Shown here piece after piece: positions 25,883 to 34,271 of a stretch of 64,000 bases of DNA. The notes under the pieces were generated by a model, which saw only the letters and a list, made by a program, of their open reading frames with translations, had not been told where the DNA came from and did not search any database. The translations under genes were made by a program, and so were the position numbers. Each line of letters begins with the position of its first letter. The stretch's first letter is position 1. Location of the stretch: positions 5,704,001 to 5,768,000 of the forward strand of contig NZ_CP192056.1 of the NCBI RefSeq assembly GCF_050942215.1, in the 5' to 3' direction. This stretch comes from Sphaerimonospora sp050942215 (GTDB taxonomy: Bacteria > Actinomycetota > Actinomycetes > Streptosporangiales > Streptosporangiaceae).

Positions 25883-26689
25883 CTACCTGCCGGCGCGGAG
25901 TGCCTCGACGACGGCGCCGAGGAAGGCCACGACGCCGGCGGGGCCGTCCACCACGATGTCGGTGTGCGCCGCCAGCTCGACGACCTCGGCCGACCCGCTG
26001 CACACCCGCAGGCCGGGAATTCCCGCCCGCTCGACGGCCTCGAACGCCGCGAGATCGCCGAGGTCGTCACCGGCGAACAGGACGGACCTGGCCTTCCGCT
26101 CGGCGAGGAACGCCGACAGCGCGCGGCCCTTGTCCATGCCGGGCGACCGCAGCTCCAGCACGAAACGTCCCGGCTCGACCACCAGACCCACCTGCTCGGC
26201 CAGCCGGGCGACCGGCTCGGCGAGTGAAGCCAGCGCCGCCTCGGGGTCGGGGCACCTGCGCGTGTGCACGGCCACCGCCCGATCCTTGTCCTCGACCAGG
26301 ACGCCGGTCATCCCGGCGGTGATGGTGGACAGCTCGGCCCGCACCAGGTCCAGCCCCGGCGGCGGGGGCGGAGCGCTGATCCGGCCGGCCTCCCACCGCT
26401 CCATGCCGTAGTGACCGAGGATGACGAGACCGGGCACGTCGGCGAGGGACGGCCCGGCGGGGGTGGCGCCGAGAGCGAGAGCCGTACCGGGCGGCCGGCC
26501 TGTGACGATCACCACGGCGCCGACCAGCGTGGCCAGGTCGGCGAGCACGGCGGGGGCGTCCGGATGTACGGCGGCGGCCGCGGGGTCGGCCACGATCGGG
26601 GAGAGGGTGCCGTCGAAGTCGAGCCCGATCACCGCTCCGGCGGGATCGGCGAGGATCGCGGCGAGGCCGTCATGGGCGGGGAGCTTCAT
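25883..26689 (-). CDS. otsB: trehalose-6-phosphate phosphatase
   Basis: 268 aa HAD-superfamily phosphatase. It has motif I LDFDGTLSPI (nucleophile Asp), motif II IVTGRP, the cap segment and motif IV FAGDDLGDLAAF. It converts trehalose-6-phosphate to trehalose, completing the pathway begun by OtsA, whose gene converges on it 36 nt away. The start codon overlaps the stop of DUF3263 as ATGA, so translation is coupled to that gene. Having otsA and otsB convergent rather than in one operon means their expression is controlled separately. Confidence 0.95.
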   Translation of the reverse strand: MKLPAHDGLAAILADPAGAVIGLDFDGTLSPIVADPAAAAVHPDAPAVLADLATLVGAVVIVTGRPPGTALALGATPAGPSLADVPGLVILGHYGMERWEAGRISAPPPPPGLDLVRAELSTITAGMTGVLVEDKDRAVAVHTRRCPDPEAALASLAEPVARLAEQVGLVVEPGRFVLELRSPGMDKGRALSAFLAERKARSVLFAGDDLGDLAAFEAVERAGIPGLRVCSGSAEVVELAAHTDIVVDGPAGVVAFLGAVVEALRAGR

Positions 26690-26967
26690 CGCGGCGTCCC
26701 GAATCGGCGGGTGGCGCGGCCGTACCGGCGACCGGCCCGCATCCTGCGCAGGCGCTGCACCAGCATGGGATCGTGCTCCAAGGCCTGCGGCCGGTCGATG
26801 AGCTGGCTGAGTAACTGGTAGTAACGGGTGGCGGAGATGCCGAACGTCTCCCGGATCGCCTGCTCCTTCGCACCGGCGTGACGCCACCATCGCCGTTCGA
26901 AGGCGAGGATCCGGCGATCGCGGTCGGATAAGGCGAGATCGTCGTCATCGATCGGTTCGATGTCCAT
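26686..26967 (-). CDS. DUF3263 helix-turn-helix-like protein
   Basis: 93 aa, DUF3263 of actinobacteria: LSDRDRRILAFERRWWRHAGAKEQAIRE, then FGISATRYYQLLSQLID and an Arg-rich tail. The middle is a helix-turn-helix resembling sigma region 4, so DNA binding is likely. The start has GGAGGAGGAG upstream; the long upstream extension in frame is rejected. It is translationally coupled to otsB by an ATGA overlap. Whether it regulates trehalose synthesis is unknown. Confidence 0.88.
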   Translation of the reverse strand: MDIEPIDDDDLALSDRDRRILAFERRWWRHAGAKEQAIRETFGISATRYYQLLSQLIDRPQALEHDPMLVQRLRRMRAGRRYGRATRRFGTPR

Positions 26968-27140
26968 CCGCTCCTCCTCCGCCGGACGCAGGCCATCCTC
27001 ATGGTAAAGGGTGTCCCGGAAGGATCGGACGAACCTCCCGATCCTCGTCCCACGAACATTCACCGGGATCGAGGGAGCCGAGGCGGGAGGGGGCGAGGAC
27101 CGCACGCGAAAGCCTGCGATAAGCGGGCTTCGCGGCGGAC

Positions 27141-27184
27141 CGGAGCCTCCTCCCGGCGCGTCCTCGGGCCCCGCGGAGGTTCCG
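27141..27184 (-). terminator. hairpin at the end of the peptide-transporter operon
   Basis: CGGAGCCTCC and GGAGGTTCCG (one G-U pair), 60 nt past the last ATPase gene. Confidence 0.5.
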
Positions 27185-27246
27185 AGCCTGCCAGGAATCT
27201 TCGTGGGTGGAGGGACAGCGGCCGAGCCTCCGGTCACCCCACGACG

Positions 27247-28263
27247 TCAGCCGGTGCCGACGACGTCACGCACCTCGGCGAAGTGGCAGGCGCTCGGGTG
27301 CGGGCTGCCCGGGCGGATCTCCAGCGCGGGCTCCCGCTCGGCGCAGATCTCCTGGGCCTTCCAGCAGCGGGTGCGGAACCGGCAGCCGGACGGCGGGTTC
27401 GCCGGGGAGGGCGGATCACCCTGCAGGATGATCCGCTGTCGCTGCTCGCGCCCCTCCGGGTCGGGCACGGGCACCGCGGACAGCAGCGCCTGCGTGTAGG
27501 GGTGGGTCGGGCCGTCGTAGATCTCGGCGTCCCGGCCGATCTCGACGATCTTCCCCAGGTACATCACCGCCACCCGGTGGGAGATGTGCCGCACCACCGA
27601 CAGGTCGTGGGCGATGAAGATGTAGGCCAGCTCGAATTCCTTCTGCAGGCTCTCCAGCAGGTTCATGACCTGGGCCTGGATCGACACGTCGAGCGCGGAG
27701 ACCGGCTCGTCGCAGATGATGATCTCGGGCCGCAGCGCCAGCCCGCGGGCGATGCCGATCCGCTGGCGCTGGCCGCCGGAGAACTGGTGCGGGTAGCGGT
27801 TGATGTGGTCGGGGTTGAGGCCGACCACCTCGAGCAGCTCCTGCACCTTCCTGCGGCGGTCGCCCTTCGGAGCCACCTCGGAGTGGATCTCGAACGGCTC
27901 CCCCACGATGTCGCCGACCGTCATGCGCGGGTTCAGCGAGGTGTAGGGGTCCTGCATCACCATCTGGACGTTGCGCCGCATGCGCTTGAGTTCGCCGCCC
28001 CTGGCCGTGGTGATGTCCCTGCCGTTGATCCGCACCGAGCCGGACGTCGGCCGCTCCAGCGCCATCAGCAGCTTGGCGAGGGTGGACTTGCCGCAGCCCG
28101 ACTCGCCCACGACTCCCAGCGTCTCGCCGCGATGCAGGTCGAAGGAGACGCCGTCGACGGCCTTGATCGCGCCGATCTGCCGCTTGAAGAGGATGCCCTG
28201 GGTCAGCGGGAAGTGCTTGACCAGGTCGCGGACTTCCAGGATGGGTTCAGCCGGACTCGCCAT
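27247..28263 (-). CDS. oligopeptide/dipeptide ABC transporter ATP-binding protein (OppF-like)
   Basis: 338 aa ATPase. Walker A GESGCGKST at 53-61, Q-loop MVMQDPYTSLNPRM, signature FSGGQRQRIGIARGLAL, Walker B IIICDEPVSALDVS. The C-terminal oligopeptide-transport extension has RTRCWKAQEICAE with the cysteines typical of OppD/F and DppD/F, which may hold an iron-sulfur cluster. It powers uptake of peptides through the OppB-OppC channel. Its start overlaps the end of the OppD-like gene by 17 nt. Confidence 0.93.
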   Translation of the reverse strand: MASPAEPILEVRDLVKHFPLTQGILFKRQIGAIKAVDGVSFDLHRGETLGVVGESGCGKSTLAKLLMALERPTSGSVRINGRDITTARGGELKRMRRNVQMVMQDPYTSLNPRMTVGDIVGEPFEIHSEVAPKGDRRRKVQELLEVVGLNPDHINRYPHQFSGGQRQRIGIARGLALRPEIIICDEPVSALDVSIQAQVMNLLESLQKEFELAYIFIAHDLSVVRHISHRVAVMYLGKIVEIGRDAEIYDGPTHPYTQALLSAVPVPDPEGREQRQRIILQGDPPSPANPPSGCRFRTRCWKAQEICAEREPALEIRPGSPHPSACHFAEVRDVVGTG

Positions 28264-29278
28264 CGAGGACCTCCCTCCAGTAGTGGCAGGCGCTGCCGCG
28301 GGCGCCGTCGATCGGATAAAGGGCGGGTGCGTCGGTCACGCAGTTGTCCCGCCGGTACGGGCAGCGCGGGTGGAACGCACAGCCGGACGGCATGTCCAGC
28401 AGGTTCGGCGGCATGCCCTTGATGGCGTACAGCTCGTGGCCCTTGAGGTCCACCCGTGGGATCGACTCCAGCAGCCCCTTGGAGTAGGGGTGGGCCGGCC
28501 GCCGGTACAGATCGTGCACCGGGGCCTCCTCGACGATGCGCCCGCCGTACATCACGGCGATCTTGTCGGCGACGTCGGCCACGACGCCGAGGTCGTGGGT
28601 GATCAGGATCAGACCCATGTTGCTGTCGCGCTGGAGCTCCGCGAGCAGGCCCATGATCTGGGCCTGCACGGTGACGTCGAGCGCCGTGGTGGGCTCGTCG
28701 GCGATCAGGATCTCGGGGTCCAGCGCGATCGCCATCGCGATCATGATGCGCTGCCGCATGCCGCCGGAGAACTGGTGCGGGTAGTCGTTCGCCCGCTCCC
28801 TGGCGGCCGGGATCCTGACCCGGTCCATCAGCTCGACGGCCTTCTTCTTCGCCTCGGACCGCGACGTGCCGCGGTGCGTGCGGAACATCTCGGCGATCTG
28901 CCAGCCGACCGGGAAGACCGGGTTCAGCGCGGACAGCGCGTCCTGGAAGACCATGGAGATGCCCTCTCCGCGGATCTTCCTGCGCTGGTCGTCGGGCATC
29001 TTGAGCAGGTCGGCGCCGTGGAAGCGGATCTGTCCTCCGGTCACCTTCCCCGGAGGCACGTCGAGGATGCCCATGATCGTCTGCGCGGTGACGCTCTTGC
29101 CGGAGCCCGACTCGCCGAGCACGGCCAGCGTCTCCCCGGCGTCCACGCGATAGGTGACGCCGTTGACCGCCTTGGCCACTCCGGCCCGGGTGCGGAACTC
29201 CACGTGGAGATCTTCTACTTCGAGGAGCGCACCGCCGTGGGAGCCGCTGCCCGAGGGTACGGAAAGCACTTCCGTCAC
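28247..29278 (-). CDS. oligopeptide/dipeptide ABC transporter ATP-binding protein (OppD-like)
   Basis: 343 aa second ATPase of the importer: Walker A GESGSGKS at 55-62, MVFQDALSALNPV, signature FSGGMRQRIMIAMAIAL, Walker B ILIADEPTTALDVT, and the C-terminal FHPRCPYRRDNC cysteine motif. GTG start at 29278, 13 nt after the permease gene. The first 18 residues are Gly/Ser-rich and not conserved. Heterodimer partner of the downstream ATPase. Confidence 0.93.
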   Translation of the reverse strand: MTEVLSVPSGSGSHGGALLEVEDLHVEFRTRAGVAKAVNGVTYRVDAGETLAVLGESGSGKSVTAQTIMGILDVPPGKVTGGQIRFHGADLLKMPDDQRRKIRGEGISMVFQDALSALNPVFPVGWQIAEMFRTHRGTSRSEAKKKAVELMDRVRIPAARERANDYPHQFSGGMRQRIMIAMAIALDPEILIADEPTTALDVTVQAQIMGLLAELQRDSNMGLILITHDLGVVADVADKIAVMYGGRIVEEAPVHDLYRRPAHPYSKGLLESIPRVDLKGHELYAIKGMPPNLLDMPSGCAFHPRCPYRRDNCVTDAPALYPIDGARGSACHYWREVLDGESG

Positions 29279-29291
29279 TTGCTGTGCCTCC

Positions 29292-30242
29292 TCAGCGTAG
29301 CTTGGGGTCGAGTGCGTCGCGTACCGCCTCGCCGAGCATGACGAAGGTCAGCACGCAGGCGGACAGGAACGCCGCCGGGAAGAACAACGCGTGCGCGCCG
29401 GTCCGGATGTACTGGGCGTGGTCGGCGATCGCGATGCCCCAGGAGATGACCGGCGGCCGCAGACCGATGCCGAGCAGCGACAGCGTGGCCTCCGCGCCGA
29501 TGAAGCTGCCGATCGTGATCGTCGCGTAGACGAGGATCGGAGCCAGCGAGTTCGGCAGGAGGTGCTTGAAGATGATCCGCAGCGGTCCCGCCCCCAGCGC
29601 GCGGGCGGCCTGCACATAGTCCTGGTGCTTGGCCTGGATGACCGCGGAACGGGCGATGCGCATCAGGATCGGCCAGCCGAGCACGGCGAGCACGATGATC
29701 ACGACAGCCATGATCATGACTTCGCTCGGGTTCGACTGGGCCGGGGCGATGGTGCCGAGGATGATGATCGCGCCCAGGACGTACGGCAGGCCGAGGAACA
29801 TCTCGCCCACCCGGGAGATGAGGATGTCCGTCCACCGCGAGTAGTAGGCGGCCAGCACACCGGTGATCCCGCCGAGCACCACGGTCGCGAGCGTGGCCAT
29901 CGTGCCCACGATGATCGAGGTGCGGGCGCCGTAGATGGTCCGGGCGAAGACGTCGCGTCCCTGCAGGTCGATGCCGAACAGGGCCTCTTCGCTCGGCCCC
30001 TCCATGCTCCTGGCCAGGTCGGCGTAGTTCGGGTCCTTGTCGGTGAACAGCGTCGGGAACGCCGTCATCAACAGGAACAGGATCAGCATCACCAGGGAGA
30101 TCCAGAAGATCTTGCGTCGCTTGAGGATGTCCCAGGTGTCCCCCCAGAGGCCGCGGGGCTTGTCCGCGGCGGCGGGGTGGGCCGAGCCCGCGTGTTCGTC
30201 CGCGCTCTGCACCAGGTCTTGCGTCACGGTCGGTTCACTCAT
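29292..30242 (-). CDS. oligopeptide ABC transporter permease (OppC-like)
   Basis: 316 aa inner-membrane permease with a cytoplasmic N-terminal tail, the OppC_N helix (KIFWISLVMLILFLLMTAF), a large outside loop (PSEEALFGIDLQGRDVFARTIYG) and a six-helix core containing the EAA loop QDYVQAARALGAGPLRIIFKHLLPN. It forms the channel with the OppB-like protein, with which it overlaps by 8 nt. Confidence 0.93.
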   Translation of the reverse strand: MSEPTVTQDLVQSADEHAGSAHPAAADKPRGLWGDTWDILKRRKIFWISLVMLILFLLMTAFPTLFTDKDPNYADLARSMEGPSEEALFGIDLQGRDVFARTIYGARTSIIVGTMATLATVVLGGITGVLAAYYSRWTDILISRVGEMFLGLPYVLGAIIILGTIAPAQSNPSEVMIMAVVIIVLAVLGWPILMRIARSAVIQAKHQDYVQAARALGAGPLRIIFKHLLPNSLAPILVYATITIGSFIGAEATLSLLGIGLRPPVISWGIAIADHAQYIRTGAHALFFPAAFLSACVLTFVMLGEAVRDALDPKLR

Positions 30243-31161
30243 AGCGGATCCTCGGGTCGAGCACGCCGTAGAGGAGGTCGACGATCAGGTTGGTGAGCAG
30301 GTAGACGAGCACCAGCAGCGAGGCGATCGGCACCACGATCGTGTAGTCCTGGCCCAGGATCGCCCGCCAGAGCAGACCGCCGACGCCGTGGATGTTGAAG
30401 ATGCCCTCGGTGATGATGGCGCCCGACATCATCGAGCCGACCTCGGTGCCGATGAACGTGATCGCGGGGATCAGCGAGTTGCGCAGCAGGTGAACCGAGA
30501 CCACCCGCCGGTTCGTCAGGCCCTTGGCGATGGCCGTACGGACGTAGTCGGCACGGCGGTTCTCCACGATGCTCGTCCTGGTCAGCCTGGCCGTGAACGC
30601 CATGTTGAGACTGGCCAGCACGATGGCCGGCACGATCAGCTCCGCCATCGGCGCTCCGTCGGAGACCGTGGGCTTGATCACGCCGAGCCGCATGCCGAGC
30701 AGCCACTGCAGCAGGTAGCCGGTGACGAAGGTGGGGAGCGAGAGCAGGAACAGCGTGGAGATCGTCACCGAGTTGTCGAGGAAACCGCCGCGCTTGAGCC
30801 CGGACAGCACGCCCGCTGTGATGCCGACACACGCCTCGATCGTGACCGCGAGGATGGCGAGCCTGATCGTGATCGGCCAGGCGTCGGCGAGCTGGCTCGC
30901 GACCGACACCTGCTTGAAGTCGACGCCCAGGTCACCCGTGAGCATGTTCTTCAGGAAGTTCCAGTACTGCACCAGCATCGGCTGGTCGAGGCCGAACTGC
31001 TCCCGCATCATCGTGACGTAGCTTTCGGGGCAGGGCCGCTGGCCACAGCGTCCGGCGAACGGGTCGCCCGGGAGCTGCCAGACCATGAAGTTGATCAGAA
31101 ATGTCGTGCCGAGAAGCACCGGTATGAGTTGCAGCAGGCGCCGGATGGTGTAACGGCCCAT
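30235..31161 (-). CDS. oligopeptide ABC transporter permease (OppB-like)
   Basis: 308 aa, starts MGRYTIRRLLQLIPVLLGTTFLINFM, typical of OppB/DppB. The ATG at 31161 has GGGAGG 7 nt upstream; the earlier GTG would touch that site. The EAA motif is ADYVRTAIAKGLTNRRVVSVHLLRN. The periplasm-side loop is long and has two cysteines (GRCGQRPCPES), which may form a disulfide. First gene after the binding-protein gene, separated from it by 130 nt with a hairpin. Confidence 0.93.
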   Translation of the reverse strand: MGRYTIRRLLQLIPVLLGTTFLINFMVWQLPGDPFAGRCGQRPCPESYVTMMREQFGLDQPMLVQYWNFLKNMLTGDLGVDFKQVSVASQLADAWPITIRLAILAVTIEACVGITAGVLSGLKRGGFLDNSVTISTLFLLSLPTFVTGYLLQWLLGMRLGVIKPTVSDGAPMAELIVPAIVLASLNMAFTARLTRTSIVENRRADYVRTAIAKGLTNRRVVSVHLLRNSLIPAITFIGTEVGSMMSGAIITEGIFNIHGVGGLLWRAILGQDYTIVVPIASLLVLVYLLTNLIVDLLYGVLDPRIRYE

Positions 31162-31242
31162 GCGCACCTCCCGTCTGACGCCTAAGGTCTACGAGCCTTC
31201 CCCAACAGGTCGATGCAGGGCAGGCGTGGGTGGACAGCCGCC

Positions 31243-31271
31243 GAGGCCGGCCCCGGTCCGGAACCGGCCTC
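31243..31271 (-). terminator. attenuating hairpin between the oppA-like and oppB-like genes
   Basis: GAGGCCGG and CCGGCCTC with a 13-nt loop, 20 nt after the binding-protein stop. It probably lowers transcription of the channel genes relative to the abundant binding protein. Confidence 0.65.
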
Positions 31272-31290
31272 GACGTCGCGGACCGGGAGA

Positions 31291-32979
31291 CTAGCTCTTG
31301 ATCGCGATGGACAGGGGGTCGAGCACGCCGAACGGGGTCACCTTGACACCCGTGACCCACTTGGAGGTGCCGGCCTGCAGGCCGTACGACCACAGCGGGA
31401 TGGCGGGCATGTCCTGCGTCAGCATAGCCTCGGCCTCCTGGTAAAGACGCAAGGACTCGGCCGGGTCGGCGGCGGTGTCGGCCTCGTGCAGCTTCGCGTC
31501 GAGGTCCTTGTTGCTGTAGAGACCGTCGTTGGAGGACGAGTTGGTCTTGTACAGCGGGTTGAGGAAGTTCTCGATGTGCGGGTAGTCCATCTGCCAGCCG
31601 GTGCGGAAGGAGCCCTTGATCTTGTGCTGGGTGACGGTGTCCCGAAGCTCGGCGAAGGTCGGCATGTCCCGGTGCACGAACTGGAAGCCCGCGTCGGTGC
31701 CGAAGGCCTGGTTGATGCTGTTGACCGTGGCCTCGATCCACTCCTTGTGGGTTCCGTCGGCGTTCGACCAGATCGGGAACTCCTTCGGCGGGGTGTAGCC
31801 CGCGGCCTTGGCCTTGGCGAGGTACTCCTTGGCCTTGGCCGGGTCGAAGGTGCACAGGTCGCCGCAGGCGCCGGCCTTGTAGCCCTCGACGATCGGGGAG
31901 ACCCAGCTGTCGAGCGGGGTACGACCGTTGTTGAAGATCTTCTCGGTGATGGTCTTCCGGTCGATCGCGAGAGAGACGGCCTTGCGGAAGTCGGCGTTGC
32001 CGCCGAACTCCTTGTTGTACAGCGGGAATGTGAGCGTCTGGATGACGCCCTGCTGGCTGTCGATCGCCCGGTCACCGAGGTCGCTCTTCCACTTGTCCCC
32101 GGCGAGCGCGGACGGCGGGATCAGCTCGGTGAAGTCGAGGTTGTTGGAGACCAGGTCAGCGTAGGCCGCGTTGTCGTCCGTGTACATCTTGTAGACGATC
32201 TGCTTGACCTTCGGCTTCTCCGCACCCGGGTAGTCGGGGTTGGCCTCCATCACCAGCTGGGAGTTGTGGTCCCACTTGGCGAACTTGAAGGGGCCGTTCG
32301 TCACGGGGTTGGACGAGAAGGCCTGCGGGTCCTTGAAGAAGGCGTCGGGCAGCGCGGAGAACGTCGAATAGCCCAGCTTGGTGCGGAACACCGCCTGGGG
32401 CGAGCTCAGCGTGACCTTGAAGGTCAGGTCGTCGACGACCTCGAGGCCGGACAGCGTCTCGGACTCGGGCTTGGGCGCCTCCTTCGGCCCGTCCGGGCCG
32501 TCCGGGTCGGCGGTGTTGACCTTGTCGAAGCCCTCGATGTCCGCGAACCAGGAGGCGCCGAGCTGGCCGTTCGGCGAATAGGCCGTGTAGTTCCAGGCGT
32601 CGACGTAGTTCTTGGCGGTGACGGGAGTGCCGTCGGTCCACTTCAGCCCGGGCTTGAGCTTGATCGTCCAGACCTTGTTGTCGGAGGTGTCGATGGACTC
32701 CGCCTGGTCCAGCTCGGCCGCCGCCGTGTCCGAGTTGTACTTCATGAGCTTGCTGTACATGAAGTCGACGACGGTGCCGCCGCAGGTCTCGTTGATGTTC
32801 CCGGGTACGAGGCCGGTCTGGGGCTCACAGCCCCGGATGAACACGGCACCGGTCGCCGCACGGGGGTTCTCGTCGCCCGACCCCCCGCTGCCCTCGCCGC
32901 CTCCACCGCCGCACGCGGCGACGCCGAGCGCAAGCAGCGCGGTGCCGGCGGCGATTTTCGCGCCCTTAGTCACGCGCAT
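31291..32979 (-). CDS. ABC transporter substrate-binding lipoprotein (OppA-like, SBP_bac_5)
   Basis: 562 aa. N-terminal signal peptide with lipobox LGVAAC at about 18-23, then a Gly/Ser linker: a lipoprotein anchored outside the membrane. The body is of the peptide-binding family 5 (LKPGLKWTDGTPVTAKNYVDAW, DFRKAVSLAIDRKTI, KEYLAKAKAAGYTPP). It captures peptides and hands them to the OppBC channel. First gene of the operon; an intergenic region of 386 nt with several inverted repeats precedes it. Confidence 0.95.
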   Translation of the reverse strand: MRVTKGAKIAAGTALLALGVAACGGGGGEGSGGSGDENPRAATGAVFIRGCEPQTGLVPGNINETCGGTVVDFMYSKLMKYNSDTAAAELDQAESIDTSDNKVWTIKLKPGLKWTDGTPVTAKNYVDAWNYTAYSPNGQLGASWFADIEGFDKVNTADPDGPDGPKEAPKPESETLSGLEVVDDLTFKVTLSSPQAVFRTKLGYSTFSALPDAFFKDPQAFSSNPVTNGPFKFAKWDHNSQLVMEANPDYPGAEKPKVKQIVYKMYTDDNAAYADLVSNNLDFTELIPPSALAGDKWKSDLGDRAIDSQQGVIQTLTFPLYNKEFGGNADFRKAVSLAIDRKTITEKIFNNGRTPLDSWVSPIVEGYKAGACGDLCTFDPAKAKEYLAKAKAAGYTPPKEFPIWSNADGTHKEWIEATVNSINQAFGTDAGFQFVHRDMPTFAELRDTVTQHKIKGSFRTGWQMDYPHIENFLNPLYKTNSSSNDGLYSNKDLDAKLHEADTAADPAESLRLYQEAEAMLTQDMPAIPLWSYGLQAGTSKWVTGVKVTPFGVLDPLSIAIKS

Positions 32980-33066
32980 ATGGATCTTGGTCCTCCCTCT
33001 AGGATGGGCGCCACACTGGTCAGGCTCGGTTTTCCGGCACGGTCACACCAGTAGACACCCCTGCCA

Positions 33067-33093
33067 GTGTCCGGAGCATCCCTCACCGGACAC
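33067..33093 (-). promoter_or_regulatory. 27-bp inverted repeat upstream of the binding-protein gene
   Basis: GTGTCCGG and CCGGACAC, perfect 8-bp arms with an 11-nt spacer, about 90 nt before the start codon. It may be an operator or a leader hairpin. Further upstream are GAGTC-TCT-GACTC (33101-33113) and the 10-bp palindrome CACACGTGTG (33127-33136). Confidence 0.5.
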
Positions 33094-33136
33094 ACCATAG
33101 GAGTCTCTGACTCATTGCAGTTCGGTCACACGTGTG

Positions 33137-33352
33137 CCAGTCGGGCGTCACACGCATTTCGACGAGCCGACCCTAAATGCCTCGCACCACCGTAAAGCCC
33201 TCAGTAAGGTACATATATCACCCTGCAGGTCGTACATGGTCCATGAGATGCCGAACCAGCCGCGCCGTTGCTCCCATATCACTATGTCCTGGGCTACCTT
33301 TGACCAAGCTGCGGTACTGCACGTCGCGGCCACCTCACCGACCACCATCCAA
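33137..33352. other. intergenic region between the peptide operon and the export operon
   Basis: No convincing coding frame. The sequence is less GC-rich than the flanking genes. Apart from the inverted repeats on its left side and the -10 box on its right I recognise nothing. Confidence 0.5.
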
Positions 33353-33358
33353 TAGAGT
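33353..33358 (+). promoter_or_regulatory. -10 box for leaderless export-permease mRNA
   Basis: TAGAGT lies 7 nt before the ATG at 33366; another ATG at 33361 is out of frame. Confidence 0.5.
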
Positions 33359-33365
33359 CCATGCC

Positions 33366-34271
33366 ATGAGCCAGCCGGAATCCGCCCTCGCGGACGCCCA
33401 GGCGGGCGGCCGAGCCCCGGAGACGCTGGCCGCTCTCGCCGAGCGTTACGGACTGCGACGGGCCATAGCGCGCCCCAGCATGCCCGCCTACCTGCGTCAA
33501 CTGTGGGACCGGCGGCACTTCATCCTGACGTACGCCACGTCGCGGAGTGTCTCGAAATACTCCGACTCGGCGCTCGGCCAGCTCTGGCAGGTTCTCACCC
33601 CGCTGCTCAACGCCGCCGTCTACTTCCTGATGTTCGGCATCATCCTCGACCAGCGCAAGAACATCGAGTACTACCCCGCGTTCCTCATCACCGGGGTCAT
33701 GGTCTTCACGTTCACCCAGCGCACGGTGACCGGCGGCGCCAAGTCCATCTCCTCCAACCTGTCGCTCATCCGGGCGCTCCACTTCCCCCGGGCCTCGCTA
33801 CCGCTGGCCTACACGATCCAGGAGCTGCAGCAGCTCGCCTGGTCGATGGGCGTGCTCGTCCTGTTCGTGCTCGCCACGGTCCAGAAGGTCACCTGGCTGT
33901 GGCTGCTGATCCCGGTCTCACTGCTCATGCAACTGGTCTTCAACATCGGCATGAGCCTGTTCCTGGCGAGGATCGGCGCGTTCGTCCGCGACATGAACCA
34001 GCTGCTGCCGTTCATCCTGCGCGCCTGGCTCTACGCCTCCGGCGTGTTCTACAGCATCACCGAGCGGACCGCCGACCAGCCGGAGATCCTCCGCTGGGTG
34101 CTGGAGTTCAACCCCGCGGCGGCCTACATCGAGTTCATGCGCGACCTGTTGATCTACGAGAGGTTCCCGGAGCGCTGGGCCTGGGTCACCTGCCTGTTCT
34201 GGGCGGTCTTCGCACTGATCGCCGGTTTCTGGTACTTCTGGCGCGCCGAGGAGAGGTACGGGCGTGGCTGA
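33366..34271 (+). CDS. ABC-2 type polysaccharide/teichoic acid export permease (Wzm/TagG-like)
   Basis: 301 aa: a cytoplasmic N-terminal segment of about 70 residues, then six membrane helices and the amphipathic pre-helix YLRQLWDRRHFILTYATSRS. LGQLWQVLTPLLNAAVYFLMFGIIL marks the ABC-2 exporter family for lipid-linked polysaccharides. With the ATPase overlapping by 8 nt it would move a cell-wall glycan or teichoic acid precursor across the membrane. The homologous pair in mycobacteria exports the galactan. No glycosyltransferases are adjacent, so the substrate is not shown by context. Confidence 0.88.
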   Translation: MSQPESALADAQAGGRAPETLAALAERYGLRRAIARPSMPAYLRQLWDRRHFILTYATSRSVSKYSDSALGQLWQVLTPLLNAAVYFLMFGIILDQRKNIEYYPAFLITGVMVFTFTQRTVTGGAKSISSNLSLIRALHFPRASLPLAYTIQELQQLAWSMGVLVLFVLATVQKVTWLWLLIPVSLLMQLVFNIGMSLFLARIGAFVRDMNQLLPFILRAWLYASGVFYSITERTADQPEILRWVLEFNPAAAYIEFMRDLLIYERFPERWAWVTCLFWAVFALIAGFWYFWRAEERYGRG

